This document shows positions 26,701-34,378 of a DNA stretch of 64,000 bases, piece after piece (position 1 is the stretch's first letter; every line of letters starts with the position of its first letter). The stretch is taken from the NCBI RefSeq assembly GCF_047607445.1, contig NZ_JBLKRT010000015.1, forward strand, positions 1 through 64,000, read 5' to 3'. Position numbers and translations under genes: made by a program. The notes under the pieces were generated by a model. The model searched no databases, was not told the origin of the DNA, and was given only the letters and a program-made list of their open reading frames with translations. Source of the stretch: Crystallibacter sulfonylureivorans_A. Its GTDB lineage: Bacteria; Actinomycetota; Actinomycetes; Actinomycetales; Micrococcaceae.

Positions 26701-28416
26701 GACATCCAGATCAAGATGGCCCAGGGCGCCAAGCCCGGCGAGGGCGGCCAGCTGATGAGCCAGAAGGTCTACCCCTGGGTGGCCCGGACCCGGCACTCGA
26801 CGCCCGGGGTGGGCCTCATCTCCCCGCCGCCGCACCACGACATTTACTCGATCGAAGACCTGGCGCAGCTGATCTACGACCTGAAGCGGTCGAACCCTTC
26901 GGCACGCGTGCACGTGAAGCTGGTCTCGGAAGTCGGGATCGGCACCGTGGCTGCCGGCGTGACCAAGGCGAAGGCCGACGTCGTGCTTGTTTCAGGGCAC
27001 GACGGCGGAACCGGTGCCAGCCCGCTGAACTCGCTCAAGCATGCCGGCGCCCCATGGGAGCTGGGCCTGGCCGAAACGCAGCAGACCCTGATGCTCAACG
27101 GGCTGCGGGACCGCGTGGTGGTCCAGGTGGACGGCCAGCTGAAGACCGGCCGGGACGTGATGATCGCGGCCCTGCTGGGCGGCGAAGAGTTCGGTTTCGC
27201 CACCGCACCGCTGGTGGTTTCCGGCTGCATCATGATGCGTGTCTGCCACCTGGATACCTGCCCGGTGGGTGTTGCGACGCAGAATCCCGAACTGCGCCGG
27301 CGTTTCACCGGCAAGCCCGAGTTCGTGGTGAACTTCTTCGAGTTCATCGCAGAGGAAGTGCGCGAACTGCTGGCCGAACTGGGCTTCCGCAGCCTGGAAG
27401 AAGCCATCGGCCATGCCGAGCTGCTGGATACCCGCGAAGCCGTCGACCACTGGAAGGCCGACGGGCTGGACCTGGCGCCGATCCTGCGCGGCTACGGAGC
27501 CGATGCGGATGTGCCGCTGCGCAACCTGACGTCGCAGAACCATGAGCTGGACAAGCACTTCGACAACCAGCTGATTGCGATGAGCGCCGACGCGCTGACC
27601 AAGCGCGAGCCGGTCCGGATCAGCCTGGACGTGATCAATACAGACCGGTCCGTGGGCACCATGCTGGGCCACGAGGTGACCAAGCGCTTCGGCGTCCATG
27701 CCCTGGCGGACGACACGATTGACGTCACGCTGGCCGGCCAGGCCGGTCAGTCGCTGGGCGCCTTTTTGCCGGCCGGTGTGACCTTGCGGCTGCTCGGCGA
27801 CTCGAACGACTACGTGGGCAAGGGGCTTTCCGGCGGCCGGATCATTGTGCGGCCGGACCGGGACAACCAGTTCGCGTCGGAGCGCAACGTGATTGCCGGC
27901 AACGTCATCGGTTACGGTGCCACCAGCGGGGAAATGTTCCTGCGCGGCCAGGTGGGCGAACGGTTCCTCGTGCGGAACTCGGGCGCCACCGCCGTCGTAG
28001 AGGGAATCGGCGACCACGGCTGCGAGTACATGACCGGCGGCCTGGCCCTAATCCTGGGCCCGACCGGCCGCAACTTCGGCGCGGGCATGTCCGGCGGCGT
28101 GGCCTACGTGCTGGATTTGGATCCCGCACGGTTGAACACCCAGGGCGTGGACAGCGGAGAACTGCAACTGCTGCGGCCGGATGCCGTGGACGAACAGTCC
28201 ATCGCTGCGCTGCTCAAGAAGCACGCAGAGGAGACCGGGTCCGAGCTGGCCGCCCAGCTGCTGGAGAACCTCCAAGACACCCTGACCCGCATCACCAAGG
28301 TGCTGCCGCGCGATTACGCGGCGGTGCTGCAAGCCCGGGCGAACGCCGAGGCCGAGGGGCTCGACCCCGACGGCGACGTTGTCTGGACCCGAATTCTGGA
28401 GGTAACCGGTGGCTGA
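23785..28416 (+). CDS. gltB: Glutamate synthase (NADPH) large subunit
   Basis: Makes two glutamates from glutamine and 2-oxoglutarate. 1543 residues, normal for the alpha subunit. Class II glutamine amidotransferase domain begins at the Cys of DACGLAVIA (about residue 52), so about 51 residues should be removed as propeptide. The central domain is followed by the FMN-binding synthase domain (about 860-1240) with GEGGQLMSQKVYPW and KLVSEVGIGTVAAGV, then the 3Fe-4S cysteines in CIMMRVCHLDTCPVG, then the GXGXG beta-helix domain. SD TAGGAGAAGGAAG. Overlaps gltD by 8 bases. Confidence 0.97.
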   Translation: MTPPFKGSSTPRSIGGGHGHPHTTVQSPFSRFAAYPEQTGLYDPANEKDACGLAVIATLRGEPGHDIVDAALTALRNLEHRGAVGADEGTGDGAGLLTQIPDEFFRAVVDFELPAPGHYAAGTAFLPSDGAEAAVARDGVESLAASEGLTVLGWREVPVAAELVGAMARSCMPHFVQVFLALDADQSGGNDLDARVFRVRKRAQNKYGVYFPSLSSQTIVYKGMLTTAQLEPFYPDLSDPRFKTKLGIVHSRFSTNTFPSWPLAQPFRTIAHNGEINTVKGNRNWMRARQSQLKSPLLGETPEELFPICTPGASDSASFDEVAELLMLSGRPITHAIMMMIPEAWENHASMDPERRAFYQYHSMLMEPWDGPAAVSFTDGKLVGAVLDRNGLRPARYWVTEDGLVVLASEVGVVNIEPAKVVKKGRVSPGKMFLVDTEAGRLVEDEEVKAEVAKANPWGEWLKQNMIRLEDLPEREHVVHTTASVNRRQQTFGYTQEELRILLGPMARTGAEPLGAMGTDTPIAVLSKRPRLLFDYFVQSFAQVTNPPLDAIREELVTSLRSSIGPDGNLLATGQVRTSQVALKFPVVNNDELAKIAAMEDEEGNRVTLKVRGLYRPDGGASELAARLQEICEKVSGAVNRGVKFIVLSDRDSNAQWAPIPTLLLTSAVHHHLLKSANRTKISLLVEAGDVREVHHVAALIGFGASAVNPYLAMESCEELVRNGHLQGVTEAQAVQNLIKGLGKGVLKIMSKMGISTVSSYCGAQTFEAIGLSQALVDQYFAGTQSQLGGVGLDVIAAEAAARHAQAYPSDGIEDPHRTLETGGEYQWRREGPPHLFNPETVFRLQHSTRERRYDVFKAYTRGVDDQSKELMTLRGLLNFKSGSRPSVPLEEVEPVSSIVKRFSTGAMSYGSISQEAHETLAIAMNRLGAKSNTGEGGEDVERLLDPERRSAIKQVASGRFGVTSLYLTNATDIQIKMAQGAKPGEGGQLMSQKVYPWVARTRHSTPGVGLISPPPHHDIYSIEDLAQLIYDLKRSNPSARVHVKLVSEVGIGTVAAGVTKAKADVVLVSGHDGGTGASPLNSLKHAGAPWELGLAETQQTLMLNGLRDRVVVQVDGQLKTGRDVMIAALLGGEEFGFATAPLVVSGCIMMRVCHLDTCPVGVATQNPELRRRFTGKPEFVVNFFEFIAEEVRELLAELGFRSLEEAIGHAELLDTREAVDHWKADGLDLAPILRGYGADADVPLRNLTSQNHELDKHFDNQLIAMSADALTKREPVRISLDVINTDRSVGTMLGHEVTKRFGVHALADDTIDVTLAGQAGQSLGAFLPAGVTLRLLGDSNDYVGKGLSGGRIIVRPDRDNQFASERNVIAGNVIGYGATSGEMFLRGQVGERFLVRNSGATAVVEGIGDHGCEYMTGGLALILGPTGRNFGAGMSGGVAYVLDLDPARLNTQGVDSGELQLLRPDAVDEQSIAALLKKHAEETGSELAAQLLENLQDTLTRITKVLPRDYAAVLQARANAEAEGLDPDGDVVWTRILEVTGG

Positions 28417-29869
28417 TCCACGCGGATTTTTGAATGTACGTGAGCGGAAGACGCAGCCGCGCCGCCCGGTCCCCGTGCGCATCATGGACTGGAAGGAAGT
28501 CTACGAAGCACAGGAGAAGGGCGTGCTCCGCAGCCAGGCCGGCCGCTGCATGGACTGTGGCATTCCGTTCTGCCACCAGGGCTGCCCGCTGGGCAACCTG
28601 ATTCCGGAATGGAACGACCTGACCTGGCGCGACATGGGCCAGGAAGCGATCGAACGGCTGCACGCCACCAACAACTTCCCGGAATTCACCGGCCGGCTGT
28701 GCCCGGCACCCTGCGAGGCGTCCTGCGTGCTGGGCATCAACCAGCCGGCAGTGACGATCAAACAGGTGGAAGTCTCCGTGATCGAGGAAGCCTTCGAGCA
28801 GGGCTGGGTAACGCCGCACGCTCCGGAGCGCTTGACCGGCCACACGATCGCCGTGATCGGATCCGGTCCCGCGGGGCTGGCTGCCGCGCAGCAATTGACC
28901 CGGGCCGGGCACACCGTGGCCGTCTACGAGCGGGACGACAAGGTCGGCGGCTTGCTGCGTTACGGCATTCCGGACTTCAAGATGGAGAAACAGTTCCTGG
29001 ACCGCCGGCTGGACCAGATGCGCGCCGAAGGCACGCGCTTCCGCACCGGAATCGAAGCGGGCAAGGACATCAGCTGGGATCAGCTGCGCCGCCGTTACGA
29101 CGCCGTGGTGATCGCCACCGGCGCCACCGTGCCGCGCGACCTGCCGCTGCCCGGGCGCGAGCTGTCCGGCGTGCATTTCGCCATGGACTACCTGGTGCAG
29201 GCCAACCGGGTGGTCGCCGGCGAGTCTGTTCCCGATCAAATCGACGCCCGCGGCAAACACGTGGTGATCCTCGGCGGCGGAGACACCGGCGCCGACTGCC
29301 TGGGCACAGCGCACCGGCAGCAGGCCGCCTCGGTGACCACCCTGGCCATCGGCAAGCAGCCGCCGGCCGAGCGTGCCGCGCATCAGCCGTGGCCGACGTT
29401 CCCCACGCTCTTTGAAGTCGAGAGCGCGCACGAAGAGGGCGGCGAACGGACCTACCTTGCCTCCACCGTTGAATTCGTGGGCGAGAACGGCGCAGTCACT
29501 GCCCTGAAGGTGGCCGAAACCGAGTACGTGGACGGCGGGCGTGTGCCCAAACCCGGCACGGAGCACGAAATCCAGGCAGACCTGGTGCTCCTGGCGCTGG
29601 GCTTCACCGGTCCGGAGCCGGCCGGGCTGGGCGAGCAGGTCGACACAACCTTCGACCAGCGCGGAAATGTCGGCCGGGACGGCAGCTACATGACCAGTGC
29701 CGAGGGCATCTTTGTAGCCGGCGACGCCGGCCGCGGACAGTCGCTGATCGTCTGGGCCATTGCCGAAGGACGCGCCTGCGCCGCCGCCGTGGACGAGTGG
29801 TTGACCGGCACCACCCGGCTGCCCGCCCCGGTGGCTCCGGAAGACCGTCCCATTGCGGTGCTGCCTTAG
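28409..29869 (+). CDS. gltD: Glutamate synthase small subunit
   Basis: Delivers electrons from NADPH through FAD to GltB. 486 residues: N-terminal 4Fe-4S cysteines in CMDCGIPFCHQGCPLGN and CPAPCEASC, FAD motif IGSGPAGLAAAQQL, NADPH motif LGGGDTGADCLG and C-terminal VAGDAGRGQSL. GTG start, with GGAGG eight bases upstream inside gltB. Confidence 0.97.
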   Translation: MADPRGFLNVRERKTQPRRPVPVRIMDWKEVYEAQEKGVLRSQAGRCMDCGIPFCHQGCPLGNLIPEWNDLTWRDMGQEAIERLHATNNFPEFTGRLCPAPCEASCVLGINQPAVTIKQVEVSVIEEAFEQGWVTPHAPERLTGHTIAVIGSGPAGLAAAQQLTRAGHTVAVYERDDKVGGLLRYGIPDFKMEKQFLDRRLDQMRAEGTRFRTGIEAGKDISWDQLRRRYDAVVIATGATVPRDLPLPGRELSGVHFAMDYLVQANRVVAGESVPDQIDARGKHVVILGGGDTGADCLGTAHRQQAASVTTLAIGKQPPAERAAHQPWPTFPTLFEVESAHEEGGERTYLASTVEFVGENGAVTALKVAETEYVDGGRVPKPGTEHEIQADLVLLALGFTGPEPAGLGEQVDTTFDQRGNVGRDGSYMTSAEGIFVAGDAGRGQSLIVWAIAEGRACAAAVDEWLTGTTRLPAPVAPEDRPIAVLP

Positions 29870-29903
29870 TGCGGGGTTGTCTGCGCGCCCGCCGCATCTT
29901 GAT

Positions 29904-29909
29904 TAGGGT
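29904..29909 (+). promoter_or_regulatory. -10 box for pyk (leaderless)
   Basis: TAGGGT ends 6 bases before the pyk ATG; there is no gene-coupled Shine-Dalgarno. Suggests separate transcription from gltBD. Confidence 0.5.
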
Positions 29910-29915
29910 AGGGAT

Positions 29916-31400
29916 ATGAGACGCGCAAAAATCGTTGCAACCTTCGGCCCTGCCATCGCCAGCTATGAGAGCACCCTGGCCGTCCTGAAGGCCGGGGTGG
30001 ACGTGGCCCGGATGAACATGAGCCACGGCGACTACGGCGTGCATCAGCAGACCTACGACAACGTCCGCAAGGCATCCGCCGAGCTGGGCAGGCCGGTGGG
30101 GATCTTCGCGGACCTGCAGGGCCCCAAAATCCGGCTCGGCAGGTTTGTTGACGGCCCCCACCACCTGGCGGTGGGGGACCGGTTCACCATCACCACCGAG
30201 GACGTGGAAGGCACCGCCGAGATCTGCTCGACGACGCACAAGGGCCTGCCCGGCGACGTCAGGGTGGGGGACTCCCTGCTGATCGACGACGGCAAGGTGG
30301 CGCTCAAGGCGCTGGAAGTGGACGACGTCAAAGTGGTCACCGAGGTGACGGTGGCGGGCGCGGTGTCCAACAACAAGGGCATCAACCTGCCCGGCGTGGC
30401 CGTCAACGTCCCGGCCTTGAGCGAGAAGGACGAGGACGATCTGCGCTGGTCGCTCAAGACCGGCGTCGACATGGTGGCGCTGTCCTTTGTGCGCAACGCT
30501 GCCGACGTCCAGCGGGTCCACGAGATCATGGACGAAGAGGGCCGGCGGGTTCCGGTGATCGCCAAGATCGAAAAGCCGCAGGCGGTGGATGCAATCGAGG
30601 AGATCATCGACGCGTTCGATGCCATCATGGTAGCCCGCGGTGACCTGGGCGTGGAACTGCCGCTGGAGGACGTGCCGCTGGTGCAGAAGCGCGCGATTGA
30701 ACTCGCCCGCCGCTGGGCCAAACCGGTGATTGTGGCCACCCAGGTGCTCGAATCGATGATCGACAACCCCAGGCCCACTCGGGCGGAAGCGTCCGACTGC
30801 GCCAACGCCGTACTCGACGGGGCCGACGCCGTCATGCTCTCCGGCGAGACCAGCGTGGGGAAGTACCCGCTGGAAACCGTCCAGACCATGGCGCGGATTA
30901 TCGAGTCCACCGAGCAGCACGGCCTGGACCGCGTGCCGCCGCTGGGCAGCCAGCCGAAGACCCGCGGCGGCGCCATCACCAGGGCAGCGGTGCAGATCGC
31001 CGACCAGCTTGATGCCAAGTACATCTGCACCTTTACCCAGTCCGGCGACTCGGCCAGGCGGCTCAGCCGGCTGCGTCCTGGCCGTCCGGTCTACGCCTTC
31101 ACGCCGCTGCAGTCCACGCTGAACGTGCTCTCGCTGACGTGGGGGATCCAGCCGCTCGTGGTCGAATTCGTCGAGCACACCGATCAAATGACCGCCCAGG
31201 TGGACCGGATCCTTTACGAACGTGGCCTGGTGGACATTGACGACCTGGTGGTCATCGCTGCCGGTTCGCCTCCCGGCAAGGCCGGCTCCACCAATTCGCT
31301 CAAGGTCCACCGCGTGGGGGACCTGGCCGACGCCGGTGAAGTGCTCAACGGGCATTCCCACCCGCGGCCCGAAAAGGTCGGCCCCTGGCCGGTCTCCTAG
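29916..31400 (+). CDS. pyk: Pyruvate kinase
   Basis: Last step of glycolysis, PEP plus ADP to pyruvate plus ATP. 494 residues: MRRAKIVATFGPA N-terminus, substrate/metal region VARMNMSHG, B domain (about 70-165), catalytic VIAKIEKPQAVD, MVARGDLGVELP and the C-terminal effector domain. Length and motifs are typical. ATG start directly after a -10-like box, so probably leaderless. Confidence 0.97.
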   Translation: MRRAKIVATFGPAIASYESTLAVLKAGVDVARMNMSHGDYGVHQQTYDNVRKASAELGRPVGIFADLQGPKIRLGRFVDGPHHLAVGDRFTITTEDVEGTAEICSTTHKGLPGDVRVGDSLLIDDGKVALKALEVDDVKVVTEVTVAGAVSNNKGINLPGVAVNVPALSEKDEDDLRWSLKTGVDMVALSFVRNAADVQRVHEIMDEEGRRVPVIAKIEKPQAVDAIEEIIDAFDAIMVARGDLGVELPLEDVPLVQKRAIELARRWAKPVIVATQVLESMIDNPRPTRAEASDCANAVLDGADAVMLSGETSVGKYPLETVQTMARIIESTEQHGLDRVPPLGSQPKTRGGAITRAAVQIADQLDAKYICTFTQSGDSARRLSRLRPGRPVYAFTPLQSTLNVLSLTWGIQPLVVEFVEHTDQMTAQVDRILYERGLVDIDDLVVIAAGSPPGKAGSTNSLKVHRVGDLADAGEVLNGHSHPRPEKVGPWPVS

Positions 31401-31414
31401 CCACAAGATCAAGA

Positions 31415-31451
31415 AACGGGCTCCGGAAAAATATCCGGAGCCCGTTCTCTT
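31415..31451 (+). terminator. Terminator after pyk
   Basis: Perfect 13-bp stem AACGGGCTCCGGA (31415-31427) / TCCGGAGCCCGTT (31434-31446), then CTCTTTTC. It stands immediately before the IS110 insertion. Confidence 0.88.
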
Positions 31452-31459
31452 TTCACATC

Positions 31460-31477
31460 GGTGGTCGACCAAGCCCC
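31460..31477. repeat. Left flank copy of the TGGTCGACCA repeat
   Basis: GGTGGTCGACCAAGCCCC, containing the 10-bp palindrome TGGTCGACCA. The same string occurs on the right side of the IS110 element; see the repeat group 32944-33078. Confidence 0.85.
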
Positions 31478-31494
31478 GTTACCTTTTTCGTAGC

Positions 31495-31680
31495 CCGATC
31501 CTCGGGAGAGGATATGGGTGTGCTGGCCTGACGGCCCCGGCATGATTCTTGCCCCCAGTCGACCATGATCCGGGGGGTGATGTCACCGGGGCCGGAAGGT
31601 GCCGGAGACATCGCTGATAGGGGCCGGGCAGTTAGTTTCGAGGCCGTTCGTAACGTGGATGCCGAGCTCCGACACCGCAA
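31495..31680 (+). ncRNA. Candidate IS110 bridge RNA
   Basis: Three stem-loops in the order known for IS110 bridge RNAs. First, a 5' hairpin ATCCTC/GAGGAT (31498-31503/31508-31513). Second, a loop closed by GGCCCCGG/CCGGGGCC (31533-31540/31586-31593) that contains GTCGACCA (31558-31565) and CCGGGGGG (31570-31577), i.e. the left target sequence and the reverse complement of the right target CCCCCCGG. Third, a loop closed by GGTGCCGGAG/CTCCGACACC (31598-31607/31667-31676, 9 of 10 paired) with ATAGGGGC (31617-31624), equal to the element's right end at 32935-32942, and GTAACG (31650-31655), complementary to CGTTAC at the left end (31477-31482). Boundaries are estimated. Confidence 0.72.
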
Positions 31681-31726
31681 CCAAGCCGGCACCTGTGGCT
31701 CTGCTTCAACTGCTGGAAGGGAACTC

Positions 31727-32926
31727 GTGATCAAAAACCACGCCGAGGTGGATGTCTTCCTCGGAGTCGATGTCGGCAAGGGCGAGCACCATGCCGTGGC
31801 CCTGGACCGGGACGGCAAGAAGATTTACGACAAGGCGCTGCCGAACGACGAAGCCAAAATGAAGGCAGTCATCGAGAAGCTGGCCAAACACGGTTCCGTC
31901 CTGTTTGTCGTGGATCAGCCCGCGACCATCGGGGCCCTGCCCATCGCGGTCGCCCAGGCCGCCGGCGTCACGGTCGGCTATCTTCCGGGCCTTGCCATGC
32001 GCCGCATCGCCGACCTGCACCCGGGCGAGGCCAAGACCGATGCCCGGGACGCGGCCATCATCGCCGAGGCAGCCCGCACCATGCCCCACACGCTGCGCTC
32101 CGTTCAGGTGGCCGATGAGCAGGTCGCCGAGTTGTCCATGCTCTGCGGTTTCGACGACGATCTGGCCAAACAAATCACCGCAACCAGCAACCGGCTGCGC
32201 GGCCTGCTGACCCAGATCCACCCCGCACTCGAGCGCGTACTCGGGCCCCGCCTGGACCACCCGGCAGTACTAGATCTGGTGCGCACCTGGCCCACCCCTG
32301 CGTCCATGGCGGCGGCCGGACGCAAGCGGGTCGCTGCCCGGCTGAAACGGCTCGCCCCGCGCATGTATGCGCGCCTGACCGAGGAGATCTTCGACGCCCT
32401 CGACCAGCAGACCGTGACCGTGGTCGGCACCAACGCTGCGGCCGTCGTGCTGCCGCAGCTGGCCGGCATGCTCGCGGACCTGCGCGCGTCCCGCGACACA
32501 ATCCACGTCCAAGTCGAGGCCCTCGTGGAGGACCACCCTCTTCACTCGGTCCTGAGCTCTATCCCGGCGGTCGGGATCAGGACCGAAGCACGAATCCTCA
32601 CCGAGGTCGTCGGCAAGGAATTCGCCACCGCCGGGCACCTGGCCTCCTACGCCGGCCTGTCCCCGGTGACATGGCGTTCGGGCTCCTCAATCCGCGGCGA
32701 CCACTCCTCCCGACGAGGGAACAAGGTCCTCAAACGCGCGCTGTTCCTCTCCGCATTCGCCGCGCTGAAAGACCCGCTCTCCCGGGCCTACTACGACCGC
32801 AAACGAGCCCAGGGCAAGAAACACAACCAAGCCCTCATCGCCCTCGCCCGCAGACGCTGCGACGTCATCTTCGCCATGCTCCGCGACGGAACCATCTACG
32901 AAACGAAAACACCCGCAGCCGCTTGA
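31727..32926 (+). CDS. IS110-family transposase (bridge-RNA-guided recombinase type)
   Basis: 399 residues. N-terminal RuvC-like DEDD domain: FLGVDVGKGEHHAVALD, FVVDQPATIG and KTDARDAAIIAEAAR. C-terminal Transposase_20 domain: SIPAVGIRTEARILTEV, ASYAGLSP, and the serine-bearing SGSSIRGDHSSRRGNKVLK. The GTG at 31727 follows GGAAGGGAACTC and begins MIKNHAEVDVFLGVDVGK, which fits the family; the open frame continues upstream through the bridge-RNA region but that part is not protein-like. The gene is intact with no frameshift, so the element may be active. Confidence 0.93.
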   Translation: MIKNHAEVDVFLGVDVGKGEHHAVALDRDGKKIYDKALPNDEAKMKAVIEKLAKHGSVLFVVDQPATIGALPIAVAQAAGVTVGYLPGLAMRRIADLHPGEAKTDARDAAIIAEAARTMPHTLRSVQVADEQVAELSMLCGFDDDLAKQITATSNRLRGLLTQIHPALERVLGPRLDHPAVLDLVRTWPTPASMAAAGRKRVAARLKRLAPRMYARLTEEIFDALDQQTVTVVGTNAAAVVLPQLAGMLADLRASRDTIHVQVEALVEDHPLHSVLSSIPAVGIRTEARILTEVVGKEFATAGHLASYAGLSPVTWRSGSSIRGDHSSRRGNKVLKRALFLSAFAALKDPLSRAYYDRKRAQGKKHNQALIALARRRCDVIFAMLRDGTIYETKTPAAA

Positions 32927-32943
32927 CGAAAACCATAGGGGCA

Positions 32944-33078
32944 CCCCCCGGTGGTCGACCAAGCCCCCCGGTGGTCGACCAAGCGAGCGCCAGCGAGCGC
33001 GCGGAGACCCCTCGGACTCCGCAAAGCCCCAACCCCCGGTGGTCGACCAAGCGAGCGCCAGCGAGCGCGCGGAGACCC
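32944..33078. repeat. Cluster of TGGTCGACCA palindromic repeats, right flank
   Basis: Two perfect 20-bp tandem units CCCCCCGGTGGTCGACCAAG (32944-32963 and 32964-32983). The second runs into a longer unit of 41 bases (32970-33010) that continues AAGCGAGCGCCAGCGAGCGC and GCGGAGACCC. An identical 41-base unit follows at 33038-33078. Short dispersed actinobacterial intergenic repeat; further copies are at 43801-43905. Confidence 0.88.
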
Positions 33079-33112
33079 GGCCGCGCGCAGACCGGACTTC
33101 CCGCAGACCCGG

Positions 33113-33706
33113 CTAGTTCACCTGATTGATAATCGTCTCGGCGACTTCACGCATGCTCAGCCTGCGGTCCATCGACGTCTTCTGAATCCACCGGAATGCC
33201 TCCGGCTCGGTCAGGCCCATCTTGGTGATCAGCAGGCTCTTGGCACGCTCCACCAGCTTCCGCGTCTCGAACTGCTCCTGCAGATCAGAGACCTCGGATT
33301 CCAGCGCCGTGATTTCGTCGTGGCGGGACAGCGCGATTTCAATGGCGGGAATCAGGTCCGCCGGGGTGAAGGGCTTCACCACATAGGCCATGGCGCCGGC
33401 GTCACGGGCGCGCTCCACCAGTTCCTTCTGGCTGAACGCGGTCAGCAGCACCACCGGGGCAATTCGCGCCTTGACGATCTGCTCTGCAGCCGTAATCCCG
33501 TCCATCACGGGCATCTTCACGTCCATCAGGACCAAGTCCGGCTTCAGTTCCTGGGCCAGTTCGACTGCCCGTTCGCCGTTGTCGGCTTCGGCTACGACGT
33601 CGTAACCCTCGCCGCGGAGGATCTCGACGATGTCCAAGCGGATCAGTGTCTCATCCTCCGCTACGACGACGCGGCGAGCGGGGGCAGACTCGGTTTGTTC
33701 AGGCAC
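33113..33706 (-). CDS. pdtaR: ANTAR-domain response regulator (PdtaR-like)
   Basis: 197 residues: receiver domain with phospho-acceptor Asp in LVLMDVKMPVMDG and the conserved VVLLTAFSQKE and VVKPF, then a coiled linker (about 130-145) and a C-terminal ANTAR RNA-binding domain (KLVERAKSLLITKMGLTEPE, ending MREVAETII). ANTAR proteins act as antiterminators by binding paired hexaloop hairpins in nascent RNA; the M. tuberculosis relative PdtaR (Rv1626) pairs with the kinase PdtaS. No kinase gene is adjacent here. Stands alone on the minus strand next to the repeat cluster. Confidence 0.92.
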   Translation of the reverse strand: MPEQTESAPARRVVVAEDETLIRLDIVEILRGEGYDVVAEADNGERAVELAQELKPDLVLMDVKMPVMDGITAAEQIVKARIAPVVLLTAFSQKELVERARDAGAMAYVVKPFTPADLIPAIEIALSRHDEITALESEVSDLQEQFETRKLVERAKSLLITKMGLTEPEAFRWIQKTSMDRRLSMREVAETIINQVN

Positions 33707-33845
33707 TGGCGCTCCTAGACTGTTTCGTTGCCATTCTCCATGGCGTCGGTTCCGTGAAATAGCCTATCGGCATGTAGAGTAGATTCGCGCACCAAGCAGC
33801 ATGACGGTTTTCACAGTGTGGATGACCGGCCTGCAACCGGTGCTG

Positions 33846-33926
33846 GCCCGAGTGGCGGAACGGCAGACGCACCGCACTCAAAATGCGGCGGGGAGACCCG
33901 TGTGGGTTCGAATCCCACCTCGGGCA
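33846..33926 (+). tRNA. tRNA-Leu (anticodon CAA)
   Basis: 81-base class II tRNA with long variable arm. Acceptor GCCCGAG/CTCGGGC, anticodon stem CCGCA/TGCGG with loop CTCAAAA (CAA), T arm GGGTTCGAATCCC, discriminator A at 33926. CCA is not encoded. Confidence 0.96.
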
Positions 33927-33933
33927 CTTGGTT

Positions 33934-33971
33934 TGCCTTCGGTAGGGGCTTACAAGCTTCTACCGAAGGCA
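33934..33971. repeat. 12-bp inverted repeat after tRNA-Leu
   Basis: TGCCTTCGGTAG (33934-33945) / CTACCGAAGGCA (33960-33971), perfect, 14-base loop. Would form a strong hairpin in the tRNA 3' trailer; no T tract of its own. Confidence 0.75.
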
Positions 33972-33984
33972 CGAATGGTGTTGA

Positions 33985-34009
33985 GGGGCCCTCTAAGGGC
34001 CCCTTTTTT
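33985..34009 (+). terminator. Terminator after tRNA-Leu
   Basis: Stem GGGGCCC (33985-33991) / GGGCCCC (33997-34003), then six T. Classical Rho-independent terminator. Confidence 0.9.
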
Positions 34010-34240
34010 CGTGCCGGCGGCCGCCGTAGCCGCGTATTTCCTTGCCGCTCTGGTCCTCCTTTCGTTCCATGTCCGTGGAAGTTGCCGGTGCTTTCCTTCC
34101 GATCTCATCCGCATCGGGTGAAGGCACCCCCCGCCTGAAGCGCTAGCTTGGCGACCATGCAACTGACCAGCTTCTATCGCGCGTGAAAGCTGCTTGACGG
34201 TTCCTTGTCGTCTAGCGGACTGCCAGCGGAAGGAGAAGCA
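34010..34240. other. Upstream region of the ClC/gad genes
   Basis: No gene seen. Less GC-rich than its surroundings, with no clear -35/-10 pair; GCTAGCTTGGCGACCATGC and a following SD (GGAAGGAGAAGCA at 34228-34240) lead into a 45-codon frame. Confidence 0.4.
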
Positions 34241-34378
34241 ATGCTCAACGGTCCCCCGGAGCACACCGAAGACGCATCCTCCCTGCTCGGCTCCAGCGTC
34301 GCACTGCGACCGGACCGAGAGGAAGGGCGTTTACGGGGGTTCCGTATCGTCACAGGCGCGTCAGGATGTCAGGAGTAA
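34241..34378 (+). CDS. Possible 45-residue leader peptide of ClC gene
   Basis: ATG at 34241 directly follows a very good Shine-Dalgarno (AAGGAGAAGCA). The frame reads MLNGPPEHTEDASSLLGSSV through to GASGCQE and stops at 34378, overlapping the first 13 bases of the ClC gene, which itself has almost no Shine-Dalgarno. This arrangement suggests translational coupling through the short frame. The peptide matches no family known to me and has no membrane segment. It could be a chance frame. Confidence 0.45.
   Translation: MLNGPPEHTEDASSLLGSSVALRPDREEGRLRGFRIVTGASGCQE

Larger units (their letters stand above)
31476..32945 (+). mobile_element. IS110-family insertion sequence
   Basis: About 1.47 kb. 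It has a long non-coding left end (about 250 bases), a DEDD transposase and a very short right end (about 20 bases), the layout of the IS110 group, whose bridge RNA lies upstream of the transposase. No terminal inverted repeats, as expected. Ends are placed by comparing flanks: removing the element joins GGTGGTCGACCAAGCC to CCCCGGTGGTC and restores an in-register 20-bp tandem repeat. The shared bases are a run of C, so each end is uncertain by about two bases; a CC core is the simplest reading. TTGACG at 32923-32928 is a candidate -35 that would face the left end in an excised circle. Confidence 0.85.

Noticed and set aside
31565..31726. Upstream extension of the IS110 transposase by 54 residues
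   Set aside because: This stretch folds as the candidate bridge RNA and its translation lacks protein-like character; the GTG at 31727 has the better start.
33113..33718. Plus-strand 255-codon frame from 32951
   Set aside because: Reads through the palindromic repeats and antisense to the ANTAR regulator.
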